Shown here: in pieces, positions 1 through 7,904 of the stretch
How positions within the stretch are numbered: position 1 is the stretch's first letter
Layout: each line of letters starts with the position of its first letter
From: Sphingomonas sp. 1F27F7B
Lineage (GTDB): Bacteria > Pseudomonadota > Alphaproteobacteria > Sphingomonadales > Sphingomonadaceae
Direction of reading: 5' to 3'
Length of the DNA stretch: 64,000 bases
NCBI RefSeq assembly: GCF_005503355.1
Contig: NZ_SCMK01000004.1
Location: forward strand, 62,001-126,000
Program-made: the position numbers and the translations under genes
The notes under the pieces: generated by a model
Told to the model about the DNA's origin: nothing
The model's input: the letters and a program-made list of their open reading frames with translations, nothing else
The model's database searches: none

Positions 1-18
1 GCGCGGAAGGCGCAGCGG

Positions 19-1827
19 TCATTTCACGCCGTGCATCCAATATTTCAGCGGCCAGCTGAGCAGCAGCAGCAGCACGCCGAGGATGATCGCGGCGATCGAG
101 ATCGTCGTGAACACGCCCACATAGGTGTCGAGGCTCACCTTGAGATTGGTCACCTGGCCGCCGACCGTGTCGACGCTGGCGAACTGCGCGATCACGCCGG
201 CGACATATTGCGCCACCGAGATCGACAGGAACCACACGCCCATCATCAGCCCGACCACGCGTGCGATCGACAGCTTGGTGATCATCGACAGGCCCACCGG
301 CGAGATGCAGAGCTCGGCGAAGGAGTGGATGAAATAGAGGCCGGCCAGCCACCAGATGCCCACCTGGAAATTGGTGTCGGCATAGGCAGCGCCCCAGACG
401 AGCAGCAGGAAGCCCGCCGCCACGCCGATCAGCGCGATGCCGAACTTGACGGGGATCGACGGCTCGAGCCCGCGCTTCGACAGCGCGGTCCACAGCATCG
501 ACATGAACGGCGCGAGCAGCACGATGAAGGCCGCGTTGAAGAACTGGGTCTGGCCCGCGGTGATGGTGAAGAGCCCGAAGACCGACAGGTTGGTGTTGCG
601 ATCCGCGAACAATGTGAGCGACGAGCCCGCCTGTTCGAACAACGTCCAGAACACGACGTTGAAGACGATCAGCACCATCGCCGCCAGCATCATCTGGAAC
701 TCGGTGCGGCTGCCCGCGAAGAACGACCAGATCAGGATCGCCGGCACGCCGAGCAGGAACGAGCCGAACAGCAGCTTGCCCATCAGCGGCAACGACACGA
801 CATAGCCGATGAAGCCCGAACCCGCGGCGGGCGCGGTGGAATGCATCAGGTTGACATAGAGCAGGTAGAAGAGCGGCACGACGCAGAGAGCCACCGCATA
901 GATGATCCATTGCTGCGAATTCACGCCGGGCTTGGCCGGGGGCTCGCCATAGCCGTCGAGCTTGCCGCCGTTGAACTGGATCAGCGACCACGAGATCATC
1001 ATGCCGATCGCGGCGAGGCCGAAGCCCCAGCTCCAGCCATAGGCCACGGCAAGCCAGGGGCAGAGGATCTGCGAGAAGAGCGAACCGGTGTTGATGCCCA
1101 TATAGAAGATGGTGAAGCCGCTGTCGCGTCGTCGGTCACCCTGCTCGTAGAGCTCGCCGACCATGGTGGAGATGTTCGGCTTGAAGAAGCCGTTGCCCAC
1201 CGACACCATCGACAGCGCGATCAGCATCACCATCACGTAGAAGGGGTTGCGGTCCGCGCCGGATTCGAACTTGCCCTTCTCGACCTTGCGCGCGACCGCG
1301 CCGGCATCGAGCAGATCGACAGTGCCGTCGTCATTGCCCTTGATCTCGAGCTTCTTCACCTCGGCACCGTTGCCGACGACGACGTAGCGGACTTCCTTGC
1401 CCTCTGCCGACTTGCCGATCGACACTTCGTAGCGCTGGCCGTCGATCGTCGCATGGGGCTTGGCGGTGGGGCCGCCGAAGCAGAGGATCAGATAGCCGAG
1501 CGACATGATGATCGCGCCGAACTTCACTGCGCGCTTCGAGCCCAGATACTGATCGGCCAGATAGCCGCCGATCAGCGGGGTGAGATAGACGAGAGCGGTA
1601 TAGCCGCCATAGAGGCCGGTCGCCTCGCGATCGCCGAACATGAAATGCTGCGTGAGATAGAGCGTCAGCAGCGCGCGCATCCCGTAATAGCCGAAGCGCT
1701 CCCACATCTCGGTGGTGAACATGCGCGCCAGCTGGCGGGGGTGCCCGAACCACGTCTTCTCCGCAGCGGGATTGACGTGGGTGATGTCCGGCTCTGCCGG
1801 ACTATCGGCGGTTGGAGTGTCGACCAT
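19..1827 (-). CDS. POT/PTR2-family proton-dependent oligopeptide transporter
   Basis: Inner-membrane major-facilitator protein of 602 residues that imports di/tripeptides with protons. The POT proton-coupling motif ExxER is visible at residues 40-44 (EMWERFGYYG), and the PTR2 signature FYMGINTGSL at 241-250. About 12-14 hydrophobic segments are evident. Residues 121-193 form a hydrophilic insertion between two membrane helices, rich in Lys, Glu and Gly; it is probably a soluble loop domain and is longer than in enterobacterial DtpA (about 500 residues). The ATG at 1825-1827 is the first in-frame start. The gene stands alone, with its promoter probably in the roughly 145 bp upstream. Substrate specificity cannot be read from the sequence. 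Confidence 0.93.
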   Translation of the reverse strand: MVDTPTADSPAEPDITHVNPAAEKTWFGHPRQLARMFTTEMWERFGYYGMRALLTLYLTQHFMFGDREATGLYGGYTALVYLTPLIGGYLADQYLGSKRAVKFGAIIMSLGYLILCFGGPTAKPHATIDGQRYEVSIGKSAEGKEVRYVVVGNGAEVKKLEIKGNDDGTVDLLDAGAVARKVEKGKFESGADRNPFYVMVMLIALSMVSVGNGFFKPNISTMVGELYEQGDRRRDSGFTIFYMGINTGSLFSQILCPWLAVAYGWSWGFGLAAIGMMISWSLIQFNGGKLDGYGEPPAKPGVNSQQWIIYAVALCVVPLFYLLYVNLMHSTAPAAGSGFIGYVVSLPLMGKLLFGSFLLGVPAILIWSFFAGSRTEFQMMLAAMVLIVFNVVFWTLFEQAGSSLTLFADRNTNLSVFGLFTITAGQTQFFNAAFIVLLAPFMSMLWTALSKRGLEPSIPVKFGIALIGVAAGFLLLVWGAAYADTNFQVGIWWLAGLYFIHSFAELCISPVGLSMITKLSIARVVGLMMGVWFLSISVAQYVAGVIAQFASVDTVGGQVTNLKVSLDTYVGVFTTISIAAIILGVLLLLLSWPLKYWMHGVK

Positions 1828-1972
1828 GCGGTTTATTGCCCTTTGATATCGGTTCCGGGCTCCGGGCCCGGCGCATGGGCGGCCAAACTAGACGGAATGA
1901 AGCCGCTGTAAAGCATGCGCGGTGCGGCACCGGCCCGTCGGCGCCCTTACCCCTTGAACCGCGGGTCCGCGC

Positions 1973-2272
1973 TCATTGGAGCACGATGTTCGTGCCCGGC
2001 CGGAGGATCTGCTGAAGCACGGTGCGCGTCCTCGGGCCGTGATAGGTGAAGGGGAACGAAGTGGCGCCGACCGTCGTCTGAATCTGGAACATGATGCCCG
2101 AGGCCACGAAGCTCGAACAGGGGCGGGTCAGCGCGGTGGCGACGTTGAGCGTTCCGCTCGTGCCCTGGCCCCAGCTCACGCTGCGTATCACGTTCATGCT
2201 GGCGCCGAGCGCATGCGCCTTCGCTTCCTCGCCATGCATATCCTTCGAGGCTTCTTCGTATTCGTGAGACAT
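1973..2272 (-). CDS. Hypothetical 99-residue protein
   Basis: I do not recognise this family. The frame encodes 99 residues starting MSHEYEEASK, with an acidic/charged first 25 residues and a C-terminal part rich in Thr, Val, Phe and Ile that looks like beta strands. A GGGAG ribosome-binding sequence lies about 10 nt before the ATG, and the gene is divergent from the nitroreductase at 2393. No signal peptide or membrane segment is seen. The same frame stays open further upstream, antisense to the nitroreductase, but the RBS and composition favour the start given here. Existence is likely but not certain. Confidence 0.5.
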   Translation of the reverse strand: MSHEYEEASKDMHGEEAKAHALGASMNVIRSVSWGQGTSGTLNVATALTRPCSSFVASGIMFQIQTTVGATSFPFTYHGPRTRTVLQQILRPGTNIVLQ

Positions 2273-2392
2273 GACCGCGAGACTCCCGGACCGGTTCCTG
2301 TGGGCGACGATCTGAGCATCTTCATCGTTGCGCAGTCGAATCCTTTCTGGTCCGCGATGGCGCGGTTTGCGCCGCCGCCCGCCGCTCCCTAG

Positions 2393-2998
2393 ATGCGCGC
2401 CATGCTCAACGACGCTTCCTCGCTGCTCGCCCATCTCCGCACCCGCCGCTCGGGCAAGCCGCGCGACATGGCCGGGCCGGGGCCCACCCCGGAACAGCTC
2501 GACGCGATGATCGAGATCGCCGCGCGCACGCCGGATCACGGCAAGCTCTTCCCCTGGCGCTTCGTGATCGTGCCCGAGACGGCGCGGGCCGCGCTGGGCG
2601 AGCGGCTCGCGGCGATCCTGCGCAACGAAAGGGCGGACTGCACCGCACGCGACGAGGAGGCGGCGATCCAGTTCGCCACCCAGGCGCCGGCGCTGGTGGT
2701 GGTGCTTTCCGCCCCGGTGGTGCCGCACAAGATCCCGGTATGGGAACAGCAGCTCTCCGCGGGCGCGGCCTGCATGAACCTGCTCCACGCCGCGCACGCC
2801 ATGGGCTTCGCCGGCGGCTGGCTGACCGGCTGGGCCGCCTATTCGGACGCCGTGCGCGACCTGTTCGGCGAAGCGCCGCAGACGATCGCCGGATTCGTCT
2901 TCATCGGCACCCCCGCCCTGCCGCTGGAAGAGCGTCCCCGCCCGACACTGTCCGAAATCGCACATAGGTGGAATCCGGGGTATGGACCCGACGCCTGA
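2393..2998 (+). CDS. Nitroreductase family FMN-dependent oxidoreductase (YdjA-like)
   Basis: Cytoplasmic flavoprotein of about 200 residues that should bind FMN and use NAD(P)H to reduce nitro compounds, quinones or similar acceptors. The N-terminal RTRRSGKPRDM resembles the FMN-phosphate-binding RRS motif, followed by ARTPDHGKLFPWRF, the usual nitroreductase segment; a Gly-rich stretch (GFAGGWLTGW) lies near residues 135-145. The length fits the short YdjA/TdsD-type subgroup. Two starts are possible, at 2393 and three codons later at 2402. It ends 18 bp before the GntR gene, whose promoter appears to overlap its stop codon. The natural substrate is unknown. Confidence 0.9.
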   Translation: MRAMLNDASSLLAHLRTRRSGKPRDMAGPGPTPEQLDAMIEIAARTPDHGKLFPWRFVIVPETARAALGERLAAILRNERADCTARDEEAAIQFATQAPALVVVLSAPVVPHKIPVWEQQLSAGAACMNLLHAAHAMGFAGGWLTGWAAYSDAVRDLFGEAPQTIAGFVFIGTPALPLEERPRPTLSEIAHRWNPGYGPDA

Positions 2999-3004
2999 TT
3001 GGTG

Positions 3005-3017
3005 TATTATAGCAGCA
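3005..3017 (+). promoter_or_regulatory. Putative leaderless promoter (-10 TATTAT) of the GntR gene
   Basis: TATTAT occupies 3005-3010, exactly 12 nt upstream of the ATG at 3017, so initiation 7 nt after the hexamer would fall on the A of the start codon. A weak -35 (TGGACC, 2983-2988) lies 16 bp upstream, inside the end of the nitroreductase gene. No Shine-Dalgarno sequence fits between hexamer and ATG. The GTGTATTATA stretch could also be the site the YtrA-type regulator itself binds; that is inference. Confidence 0.45.
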
Positions 3018-3373
3018 TGACAGCGCTAGAGCACGAGGACAGCCCGGTCTACCTCAAGCTGCGCGCCAGCATCGCCGCGGCGATCCTGCGCGGGCAATAC
3101 CGGGCAGGGGATCAGCTTCCGTCGGTGCGCGCGCTGGCGGCCGAGCATGGCGCCAATCCGCTGACGGTGGCCAAGGCCTATCAGAGCTTCCAGGACGACG
3201 GCTATGTCGAGGTGCGTCGCGGCGTCGGTATGTTCGTGCTGCCGGGCGCGGTGGAGAAGCTGCGCATCGCCGAGCGCGAGCGCTTCCTCACCGGCTATTG
3301 GCCGCGGGTGAAGGAGCATATCGCACTGCTCGGCCTCGATGCCCGGGAATTGCTCGACCGCGAAACCGCCTGA
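3017..3373 (+). CDS. GntR-family transcriptional regulator, YtrA subfamily
   Basis: DNA-binding regulator of 118 residues. The winged helix-turn-helix spans roughly residues 8-75 and includes the GntR signature YRAGDQLPSVRALAAEHGAN. The effector domain is reduced to about 40 residues, typical of the YtrA subgroup, whose members usually repress a neighbouring membrane-protein or transporter operon and themselves. An upstream in-frame TTG at 2999 exists, but the ATG at 3017 is better placed relative to the TATTAT hexamer. It is followed after 8 bp by the HExxH membrane protein and then by the monooxygenase, so the three probably form one operon. The ligand is unknown. Confidence 0.9.
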   Translation: MTALEHEDSPVYLKLRASIAAAILRGQYRAGDQLPSVRALAAEHGANPLTVAKAYQSFQDDGYVEVRRGVGMFVLPGAVEKLRIAERERFLTGYWPRVKEHIALLGLDARELLDRETA

Positions 3374-3381
3374 ACCGGACG

Positions 3382-4023
3382 ATGGCCCGCTGGCCCGGCG
3401 CCCGCGCGCTGCCGTTTATCGCCGCGCTTTCGTGGCTCTGCCTCGGCGCCCATGAACTCGCCCATCACCTGACCGGCCGCATCGTCTGCGGCGCCTGGGG
3501 CGGCATGGCGCTGGCCACTTTCACCTTGCCCGAAGCCTGCCCGGATTCGGCCGCCTGGCTCGCGGCGCTGGCCGGACCGATACTGAGCTGGCTGCTGATC
3601 TATGCCGGGATGGCGCTGCGCGGGCCGCTGGGCCTGTTCCTGATCTTCGCCAACCTGCCGCTCGCGCGGATCGTCACCGTGGCGACGGGCGGGGGCGACG
3701 AGCGAATCATCGGCAGGGCGCTGTTCGGCGAGGCCCTCGCCTTTCCCGCGATGGTGGCGGCCACGATGGCGCTCGCGCTGCCGCCGCTGGTGCTCGCCTG
3801 GCGCCGCCTGCCCCGGCGGCACCGGCCGGCGGGCTTCGCGGCGCTGCTGGTGCTGCCGCTGCTGTGGGACCTGCTCTTCAAGCGCATGGCGATGGGCGCG
3901 CTGCTGCCCGCCGATCCGGCGTGGAACGGCGTGCCGGTGGTGATCCTCGCCAGCCATCTCGTTGCCGCCATGCTCCTGGTCCTCACCTGGCCGCGCACCG
4001 CGACGGAGCGATTTCCATGCTGA
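3382..4023 (+). CDS. Multipass membrane protein with HExxH motif (putative metalloprotease-like)
   Basis: Predicted inner-membrane protein of 213 residues with about five or six hydrophobic segments. The first segment carries HELAHH at residues 24-29, a match to the zinc-protease pattern HExxH placed as in site-2-protease (M50) type enzymes. A partner motif comparable to the NPDG of M50 enzymes was not found; ALAGPILSW near residue 55 is the nearest candidate. The ATG at 3382 follows the regulator stop by 8 bp. The stop overlaps the next ATG by 7 nt (ATGCTGA), indicating translational coupling. Proteolytic activity is a hypothesis; it could equally be a membrane protein with a coincidental motif. 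Confidence 0.72.
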   Translation: MARWPGARALPFIAALSWLCLGAHELAHHLTGRIVCGAWGGMALATFTLPEACPDSAAWLAALAGPILSWLLIYAGMALRGPLGLFLIFANLPLARIVTVATGGGDERIIGRALFGEALAFPAMVAATMALALPPLVLAWRRLPRRHRPAGFAALLVLPLLWDLLFKRMAMGALLPADPAWNGVPVVILASHLVAAMLLVLTWPRTATERFPC

Positions 4024-4316
4024 TCATCACCGGCACCTTCCGCCTGGCCGCCGCCAATCTCGACGCCGCGCGGCCGGCGATGGCGGCGATGGTCTCGGCG
4101 AGTCGCGCAGAGCCCGGCTGCCTGCACTACAGCTATGGCGAGGACGTGCTCGATCCCGGGCTGATCCATGTGACCGAGCATTGGGCGGACCATGGCTCGC
4201 TGGCGGCGCATGGGACCAGCCCGCACATCCGGGAATGGCGCGCTGCCTGGCCGGCGCTCGGCATCGGCGCGCGCGACCTGATGCGGTTCGAGGCGGATGG
4301 CGGCACGCCGATCTAG
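4017..4316 (+). CDS. Antibiotic biosynthesis monooxygenase (ABM) domain protein
   Basis: Small 99-residue cytoplasmic protein of the ABM/quinol-monooxygenase fold, a dimeric ferredoxin-like alpha/beta barrel that oxidises quinols or related aromatics without cofactors in studied members. The hallmark pattern is visible: an N-terminal strand (MLIITGTFRL), the segment SRAEPGCLHYSYGEDVLDP near residues 29-47, and HVTEHWADHGSLAAHGTSPH near 51-70. The start overlaps the stop of the HExxH membrane gene by 7 nt, so it belongs to the GntR operon. The gene converges on the hydrolase at 4313, overlapping its 3' end by 4 bp. The substrate is unknown. Confidence 0.85.
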   Translation: MLIITGTFRLAAANLDAARPAMAAMVSASRAEPGCLHYSYGEDVLDPGLIHVTEHWADHGSLAAHGTSPHIREWRAAWPALGIGARDLMRFEADGGTPI

Positions 4317-5023
4317 GCCCAGCCTCGCAATATCTCCGCCACCGCGCGGAGCACCTGCGGCTTCATCTGGACGAGCAGATGGCCGCTGCGCACTTCCACC
4401 GCGCGGCAGGCGGCGCCTTCGCGCTCGCGGCAGATCAGGCCGTTCACGAACCCGTCGCTGCGGCTCCAGATCGCCGCGGACGGCATGGGCAGCGGGCGCG
4501 CCGCTTCTTCCAGCCGCCGGACGACCGCCGGATCGGCGATCTTCTCGCCGGTGAGCAGCTGGAACGGGCGCCAGACATTGGTGGCGCTGGGCGGGCCGGC
4601 AAAGGGCGCGCTGATCGTGAGCACCGCGCGCACCAGGTCGGGACGGCGATGCGCGACGATGCGGCTCATGACCCCGCCGAGCGAGACGCCCACCAGCGTG
4701 ACCTGCTCGCCAGTCTCGCGGCAGATTTCCTCGACGCGGGCGATCAGCTCCTCGCATTCGGGCCCCACCGTACGCACACCGAAATTGCGGCCGAGCCGCC
4801 AGGGATAGGGGCGATAACCCAGGCGTCGCAGCACCGCGCGCAACACGAAGTTGGAACGATCGGTGTTGCACAGCCCCGGGGAGACCAGCACCGGGCGGCC
4901 GTCGCCCCGGGGGAGCCCGGCGATGCGGAAACGCGCGAGCTCGGCCACAGTCAGCGCGGCGCGGGCCGGCTCCATCGCAAGGGCGAGGTGCGGCGGCGGC
5001 GCGGCGGCGGTGCGGGGGATCAT
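4313..5023 (-). CDS. Alpha/beta hydrolase (esterase/lipase-like)
   Basis: Cytoplasmic hydrolase of 236 residues. The nucleophile elbow GVSLGG is at residues 112-117 (Ser114), preceded by an oxyanion strand VLVSPGLCNTDRS at 46-57. A plausible acid (Asp190 in WSRSDG) and base (His215 in RSGHLL) complete the triad. The start at 5023 overlaps the stop of the upstream TIGR02117 gene as ATGA, so the two are translationally coupled; an earlier in-frame start at 5104 would run deep into that gene. The overall style resembles triacylglycerol-lipase/PGAP1-like hydrolases. The substrate is not predictable. Confidence 0.88.
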   Translation of the reverse strand: MIPRTAAAPPPHLALAMEPARAALTVAELARFRIAGLPRGDGRPVLVSPGLCNTDRSNFVLRAVLRRLGYRPYPWRLGRNFGVRTVGPECEELIARVEEICRETGEQVTLVGVSLGGVMSRIVAHRRPDLVRAVLTISAPFAGPPSATNVWRPFQLLTGEKIADPAVVRRLEEAARPLPMPSAAIWSRSDGFVNGLICREREGAACRAVEVRSGHLLVQMKPQVLRAVAEILRGWA

Positions 5024-5664
5024 ATCCACAGCATCACGCCCCAGGGCAGCGGCGTCCAGACGCCCATCCGCACGCCCGCCGCGCGCAGGCCCCCGCCCGT
5101 CCACTCGTTGCAGGTGCGGATCGCGCTATAGCCGCCCCTCGCCGAATAGAAGGCGTCGCGCGTGTCATAGCCGCGCACCACCGGCCCGGCGGCGAAGGTG
5201 CCGCGGACATAGGCGACCAGCCGGCGATATTCCTCGGGCCGGAGCAGCACCGCGCGCACCGATCCGTCCGCGCGCGGCTCGGGCACATGCTCGACGTGGA
5301 GCACGGTCGATCCCGCGCCGGCCATTGCCTTGGCGGTGCGCCACAGGTTGATGTCGCGCCACCGGGCGGTGTGGAGATAGAAATCACGATTGCCCCAGCC
5401 GAAGGCGAGATAGGGCTCGGCGCCATAGCGGGGATCGGCCAGATGCTCTGGCCGGGCGATGTCGCGAAAGGCAGCGGCGGGCAGGACGAGATCGGTGTGT
5501 GCGCCATTGTCGGCGACATAGATGCGCACGCCCGTGGCGGGCGGCTCGCGCCCGCTGTTGACCGCCAGCCCCGCGCCCAGTGCCGCAGCGGCGAAATAGA
5601 GGATCACCGCCACCAGCAGCGATCCGATCAGTCGTCCCAGAACCCGCAACCGACCATCCCCCAT
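5020..5664 (-). CDS. TIGR02117/DUF2459 family membrane-anchored protein
   Basis: Protein of 214 residues with one N-terminal membrane helix (about residues 10-32) followed by a soluble periplasmic domain. The conserved features of the DUF2459 (TIGR02117) family are seen: ADNGAHTDLVLP, AFGWGNRDFYLHT, TVLHVEH and SAIRTCNEWTGGGLRAAG. The family's role is unknown; the NGxHTD, C and W pattern hints at an enzymatic fold. The start at 5664 (MGDGRLRV) is preferred over one seven codons upstream because it follows a GGTGCAGG stretch. It forms an operon with the hydrolase and is divergent from phhA with only 35 bp between start codons. Confidence 0.85.
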   Translation of the reverse strand: MGDGRLRVLGRLIGSLLVAVILYFAAAALGAGLAVNSGREPPATGVRIYVADNGAHTDLVLPAAAFRDIARPEHLADPRYGAEPYLAFGWGNRDFYLHTARWRDINLWRTAKAMAGAGSTVLHVEHVPEPRADGSVRAVLLRPEEYRRLVAYVRGTFAAGPVVRGYDTRDAFYSARGGYSAIRTCNEWTGGGLRAAGVRMGVWTPLPWGVMLWI

Positions 5665-5687
5665 TTCGCACCTGCACCATCGCATGC

Positions 5688-5700
5688 TATGCTATTTTCA
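5688..5700 (+). promoter_or_regulatory. Putative leaderless promoter (-10 TATGCT) of phhA
   Basis: TATGCT at 5688-5693 lies exactly 12 nt before the phhA ATG at 5700, with TTCGCA (5665-5670) as a possible -35 at 17 bp spacing. There is no purine-rich ribosome-binding sequence between hexamer and ATG. The geometry equals that of the GntR gene at 3017 and the HxlR-like gene at 22798. Confidence 0.4.
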
Positions 5701-6569
5701 TGGCTCAAGACACGCATGTGCTCGATCGCCCGCCCGAGGGTGCATCGGCCGACTGGACGATCCCGCAGAACTGGCAGGCCTATACCGCCGAGGAACATGG
5801 CGTTTGGGACAAGCTCTATGCCCGGCAGGCGAAGCTGCTGCCGGGCCGCGCGAGCAAGGCATATCTGAAGGGCCTCGACGCGCTGCGCCTTTCCGAATCG
5901 GGCATTCCGAATTTCGAGGAGCTGAGCGAGCGGCTGATGAAGCTCACCGGCTGGCAGGTGGTGGCGGTGCCCGGGCTGGTGCCCGACGACGTGTTCTTCG
6001 ATCACATGGCCAATCGCCGCTTCGTCGCCGGCAACTTCATCCGCCGGCCCGACCAGCTCGACTATATCCAGGAGCCCGACGTCTTCCACGACGTGTTCGG
6101 CCATGTGCCGATGCTCGCGGACCCGGTGTTCGCCGATTATCTCGAGGCCTATGGCCGCGGCGGCAACCGCGCGCTGGAACTCGGCGCGCTGAAGCAGCTC
6201 GGCCGGCTCTACTGGTACACGGTGGAGTTCGGGCTGATCCGCGAGGATGACGATCTGCGCATTTACGGCGCCGGCATCGTCTCGTCCTTCGCCGAGAGCG
6301 TGTTCGCGCTGGAGAGCGACAGCCCCAATCGGATCGGTTTCGACCTGAAGCGCGTGATGCGCACCGATTATCGGATCGACGACTTCCAGCAGAACTATTT
6401 CGTCATCCCGGGCTATGCCGATCTGCTGCGCGCCACGGCGGAGACCGATTTCGCGCCGCTCTACGAGGAGATCCTCGCCCAGCCGGACATTCCGATCGCG
6501 GAGATCCTGCCGGGGGATGAGGTGATCACCCGCGGCACGCAGGAATATGCACGATCGAAAGCCCCCTAG
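5700..6569 (+). CDS. phhA: Phenylalanine 4-monooxygenase
   Basis: Converts phenylalanine to tyrosine with O2, Fe(II) and tetrahydropterin; monomeric bacterial aromatic amino acid hydroxylase of 289 residues, the normal length. The 2-His-1-carboxylate iron site is visible: His130 and His135 in FHDVFGHVP and Glu176 in YWYTVEFGL. The substrate-side segment RRFVAGNFIRRPDQLDYIQEPD is conserved. The ATG at 5700 gives the expected N-terminus (MAQDTHVLDRP). No pterin dehydratase or tyrosine catabolic gene is adjacent, so it stands alone here. Expression may be from a leaderless transcript. Confidence 0.96.
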   Translation: MAQDTHVLDRPPEGASADWTIPQNWQAYTAEEHGVWDKLYARQAKLLPGRASKAYLKGLDALRLSESGIPNFEELSERLMKLTGWQVVAVPGLVPDDVFFDHMANRRFVAGNFIRRPDQLDYIQEPDVFHDVFGHVPMLADPVFADYLEAYGRGGNRALELGALKQLGRLYWYTVEFGLIREDDDLRIYGAGIVSSFAESVFALESDSPNRIGFDLKRVMRTDYRIDDFQQNYFVIPGYADLLRATAETDFAPLYEEILAQPDIPIAEILPGDEVITRGTQEYARSKAP

Positions 6570-6726
6570 GCCCGACCGACATTTGCGATCGGGAGGGATG
6601 GCTTGCGCAGGTAATTCGCCCCCCGGAACAAGGCCGGGGTGACGCCGGAATTCTGGGCAATGGGCGACGCTGAAGTCCGAATGCCGATTCGTCCTGGCCC
6701 CTTCCTTCAAGCGACGGGCGAGTTCG

Positions 6727-7701
6727 TCACCAGCTTCCGAAGCCCGGCGCCTCGCCCCTGCCCCGGCTCAACCGCGTCACCCGCTCGGTTCCGTAGCGGA
6801 CGCGTTTCGTCAGCGTCAGCGTCGGCCAGTCGCCGCGACCGGCGCGACGGACCAGGCGGAGACCCTGGCGGCGATAGGCTTGCGCCACCGCCTCGGCCTG
6901 CCCCTTGAGCAGCCCCGCGAGGATCAGCGTGCCACCTTCGGCCAGCACCGCGCCGATGCTCGGCGCGAGCTCGATCAACGGGCCGGCGAGGATGTTGGCG
7001 ATGACCAGGTCATAGGGCGCACGGCCGATCAGCAGCGGATGCTCGACGCCCGCCGCCACGGCCAGTGCCAATGCGCCCTGCCCGCCGCCGGGCTTCACGC
7101 CGTTCAGCGCCGCATTCTCGCCGGTGACGGCGACCGCCCGCGCATCGATGTCGGACGCCGTGGCATAGGCGCGCGGCCAGAGATGAAGCGCCGCGAAGGC
7201 GAGCAGCCCGGTACCGGTGCCGAGATCGAGGACATTCTCGAAGCGCTTGCCCTCGTGCTTCAGCTGGTCGAGCGCGACCAGGCAGCCCGACGTCGTTTCG
7301 TGCGTGCCGGTGCCGAAGGCGAGGCCGGCATCGATGCGGAACACCGTGGCGCCTTCGGGCACCCTGCCCTTGTTGGTGGCGGTGTGGACGTAGAAGCGGC
7401 CGGCATGGACGGGCTCGATCCCGGCCTGGCTCAGCGTCACCCAATCGGCGTCGCGGATCCGCTCGGCGACGGCCTTCACGCCCTTCGCGCTCGGCACCAG
7501 CGCGCGCACCGCATCGAGCGCGGCACTGTTGGGCTTCGACTCGAAAAAGGCCTCGAGCTGCCAATGGTCGGGATCGTCCTCGATCCGCTCGCTCGTGAGC
7601 AGGACGGGCATCGGCTCGATGCCGAACAGCGCCTCGTCATCGGCATCGATTGCCTCCGCTTCGGCGCGGGTGCAGGGCAGGATGAGCTTCCAGCTCGACA
7701 T
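6727..7701 (-). CDS. prmA: Ribosomal protein L11 methyltransferase
   Basis: SAM-dependent methyltransferase of 324 residues that trimethylates ribosomal protein L11. The N-terminal substrate-recognition domain occupies about residues 1-100; then come FGTGTHETT (129-137) and the Rossmann motif I DLGTGTGLLA (159-168). The NILAGPLIEL motif follows. The ATG at 7701 shares one base with the stop of the upstream 67-residue ORF (TGATG). The C-terminal tail after TLTKRVRYGTE is Arg/Gly-rich and longer than usual. Third gene of the SDR / small protein / prmA operon. Confidence 0.95.
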   Translation of the reverse strand: MSSWKLILPCTRAEAEAIDADDEALFGIEPMPVLLTSERIEDDPDHWQLEAFFESKPNSAALDAVRALVPSAKGVKAVAERIRDADWVTLSQAGIEPVHAGRFYVHTATNKGRVPEGATVFRIDAGLAFGTGTHETTSGCLVALDQLKHEGKRFENVLDLGTGTGLLAFAALHLWPRAYATASDIDARAVAVTGENAALNGVKPGGGQGALALAVAAGVEHPLLIGRAPYDLVIANILAGPLIELAPSIGAVLAEGGTLILAGLLKGQAEAVAQAYRRQGLRLVRRAGRGDWPTLTLTKRVRYGTERVTRLSRGRGEAPGFGSW

Positions 7702-7904
7702 CAATCGATCTCCACAGGACGCGCGACGACCACCTTCAGTTCGGGGGTCTCGATCGCGCGATAGTTCAACTTGCGGCCCTGGCGCATCAGCAGCGCGACA
7801 CGCGTGGGGCTCTGCATCCAGATCCTGTCCACGCCGTCCAGGCCGGTCAGCAGGAAGACCTGGCGCGCGGCAAGAGGGAGCCTTGGCCCGGCGCTATCGG
7901 ACAT
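7701..7904 (-). CDS. Conserved-looking 67-residue protein upstream of prmA
   Basis: Unrecognised small cytoplasmic protein of 67 residues (MSDSAGPRLPLAARQVF...). It has an alternating hydrophobic/basic pattern (RIWMQSPTRVALLMRQGRKLNYRAIETPELKVVVA) suggestive of a small alpha/beta or beta-rich fold and no signal or membrane segment. The start overlaps the 3' end of the SDR gene by 11 bp, and its TGA shares a base with the prmA ATG, so translation is almost certainly coupled. This close packing is the main evidence that it is real. Function unknown. Confidence 0.7.
   Translation of the reverse strand: MSDSAGPRLPLAARQVFLLTGLDGVDRIWMQSPTRVALLMRQGRKLNYRAIETPELKVVVARPVEID

Noticed and set aside
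6570..6726. Possible small gene between phhA and prmA
   Set aside because: 157 bp without an RBS-start combination; a weak CCCCGG/CCGGGG hairpin may end phhA transcription.
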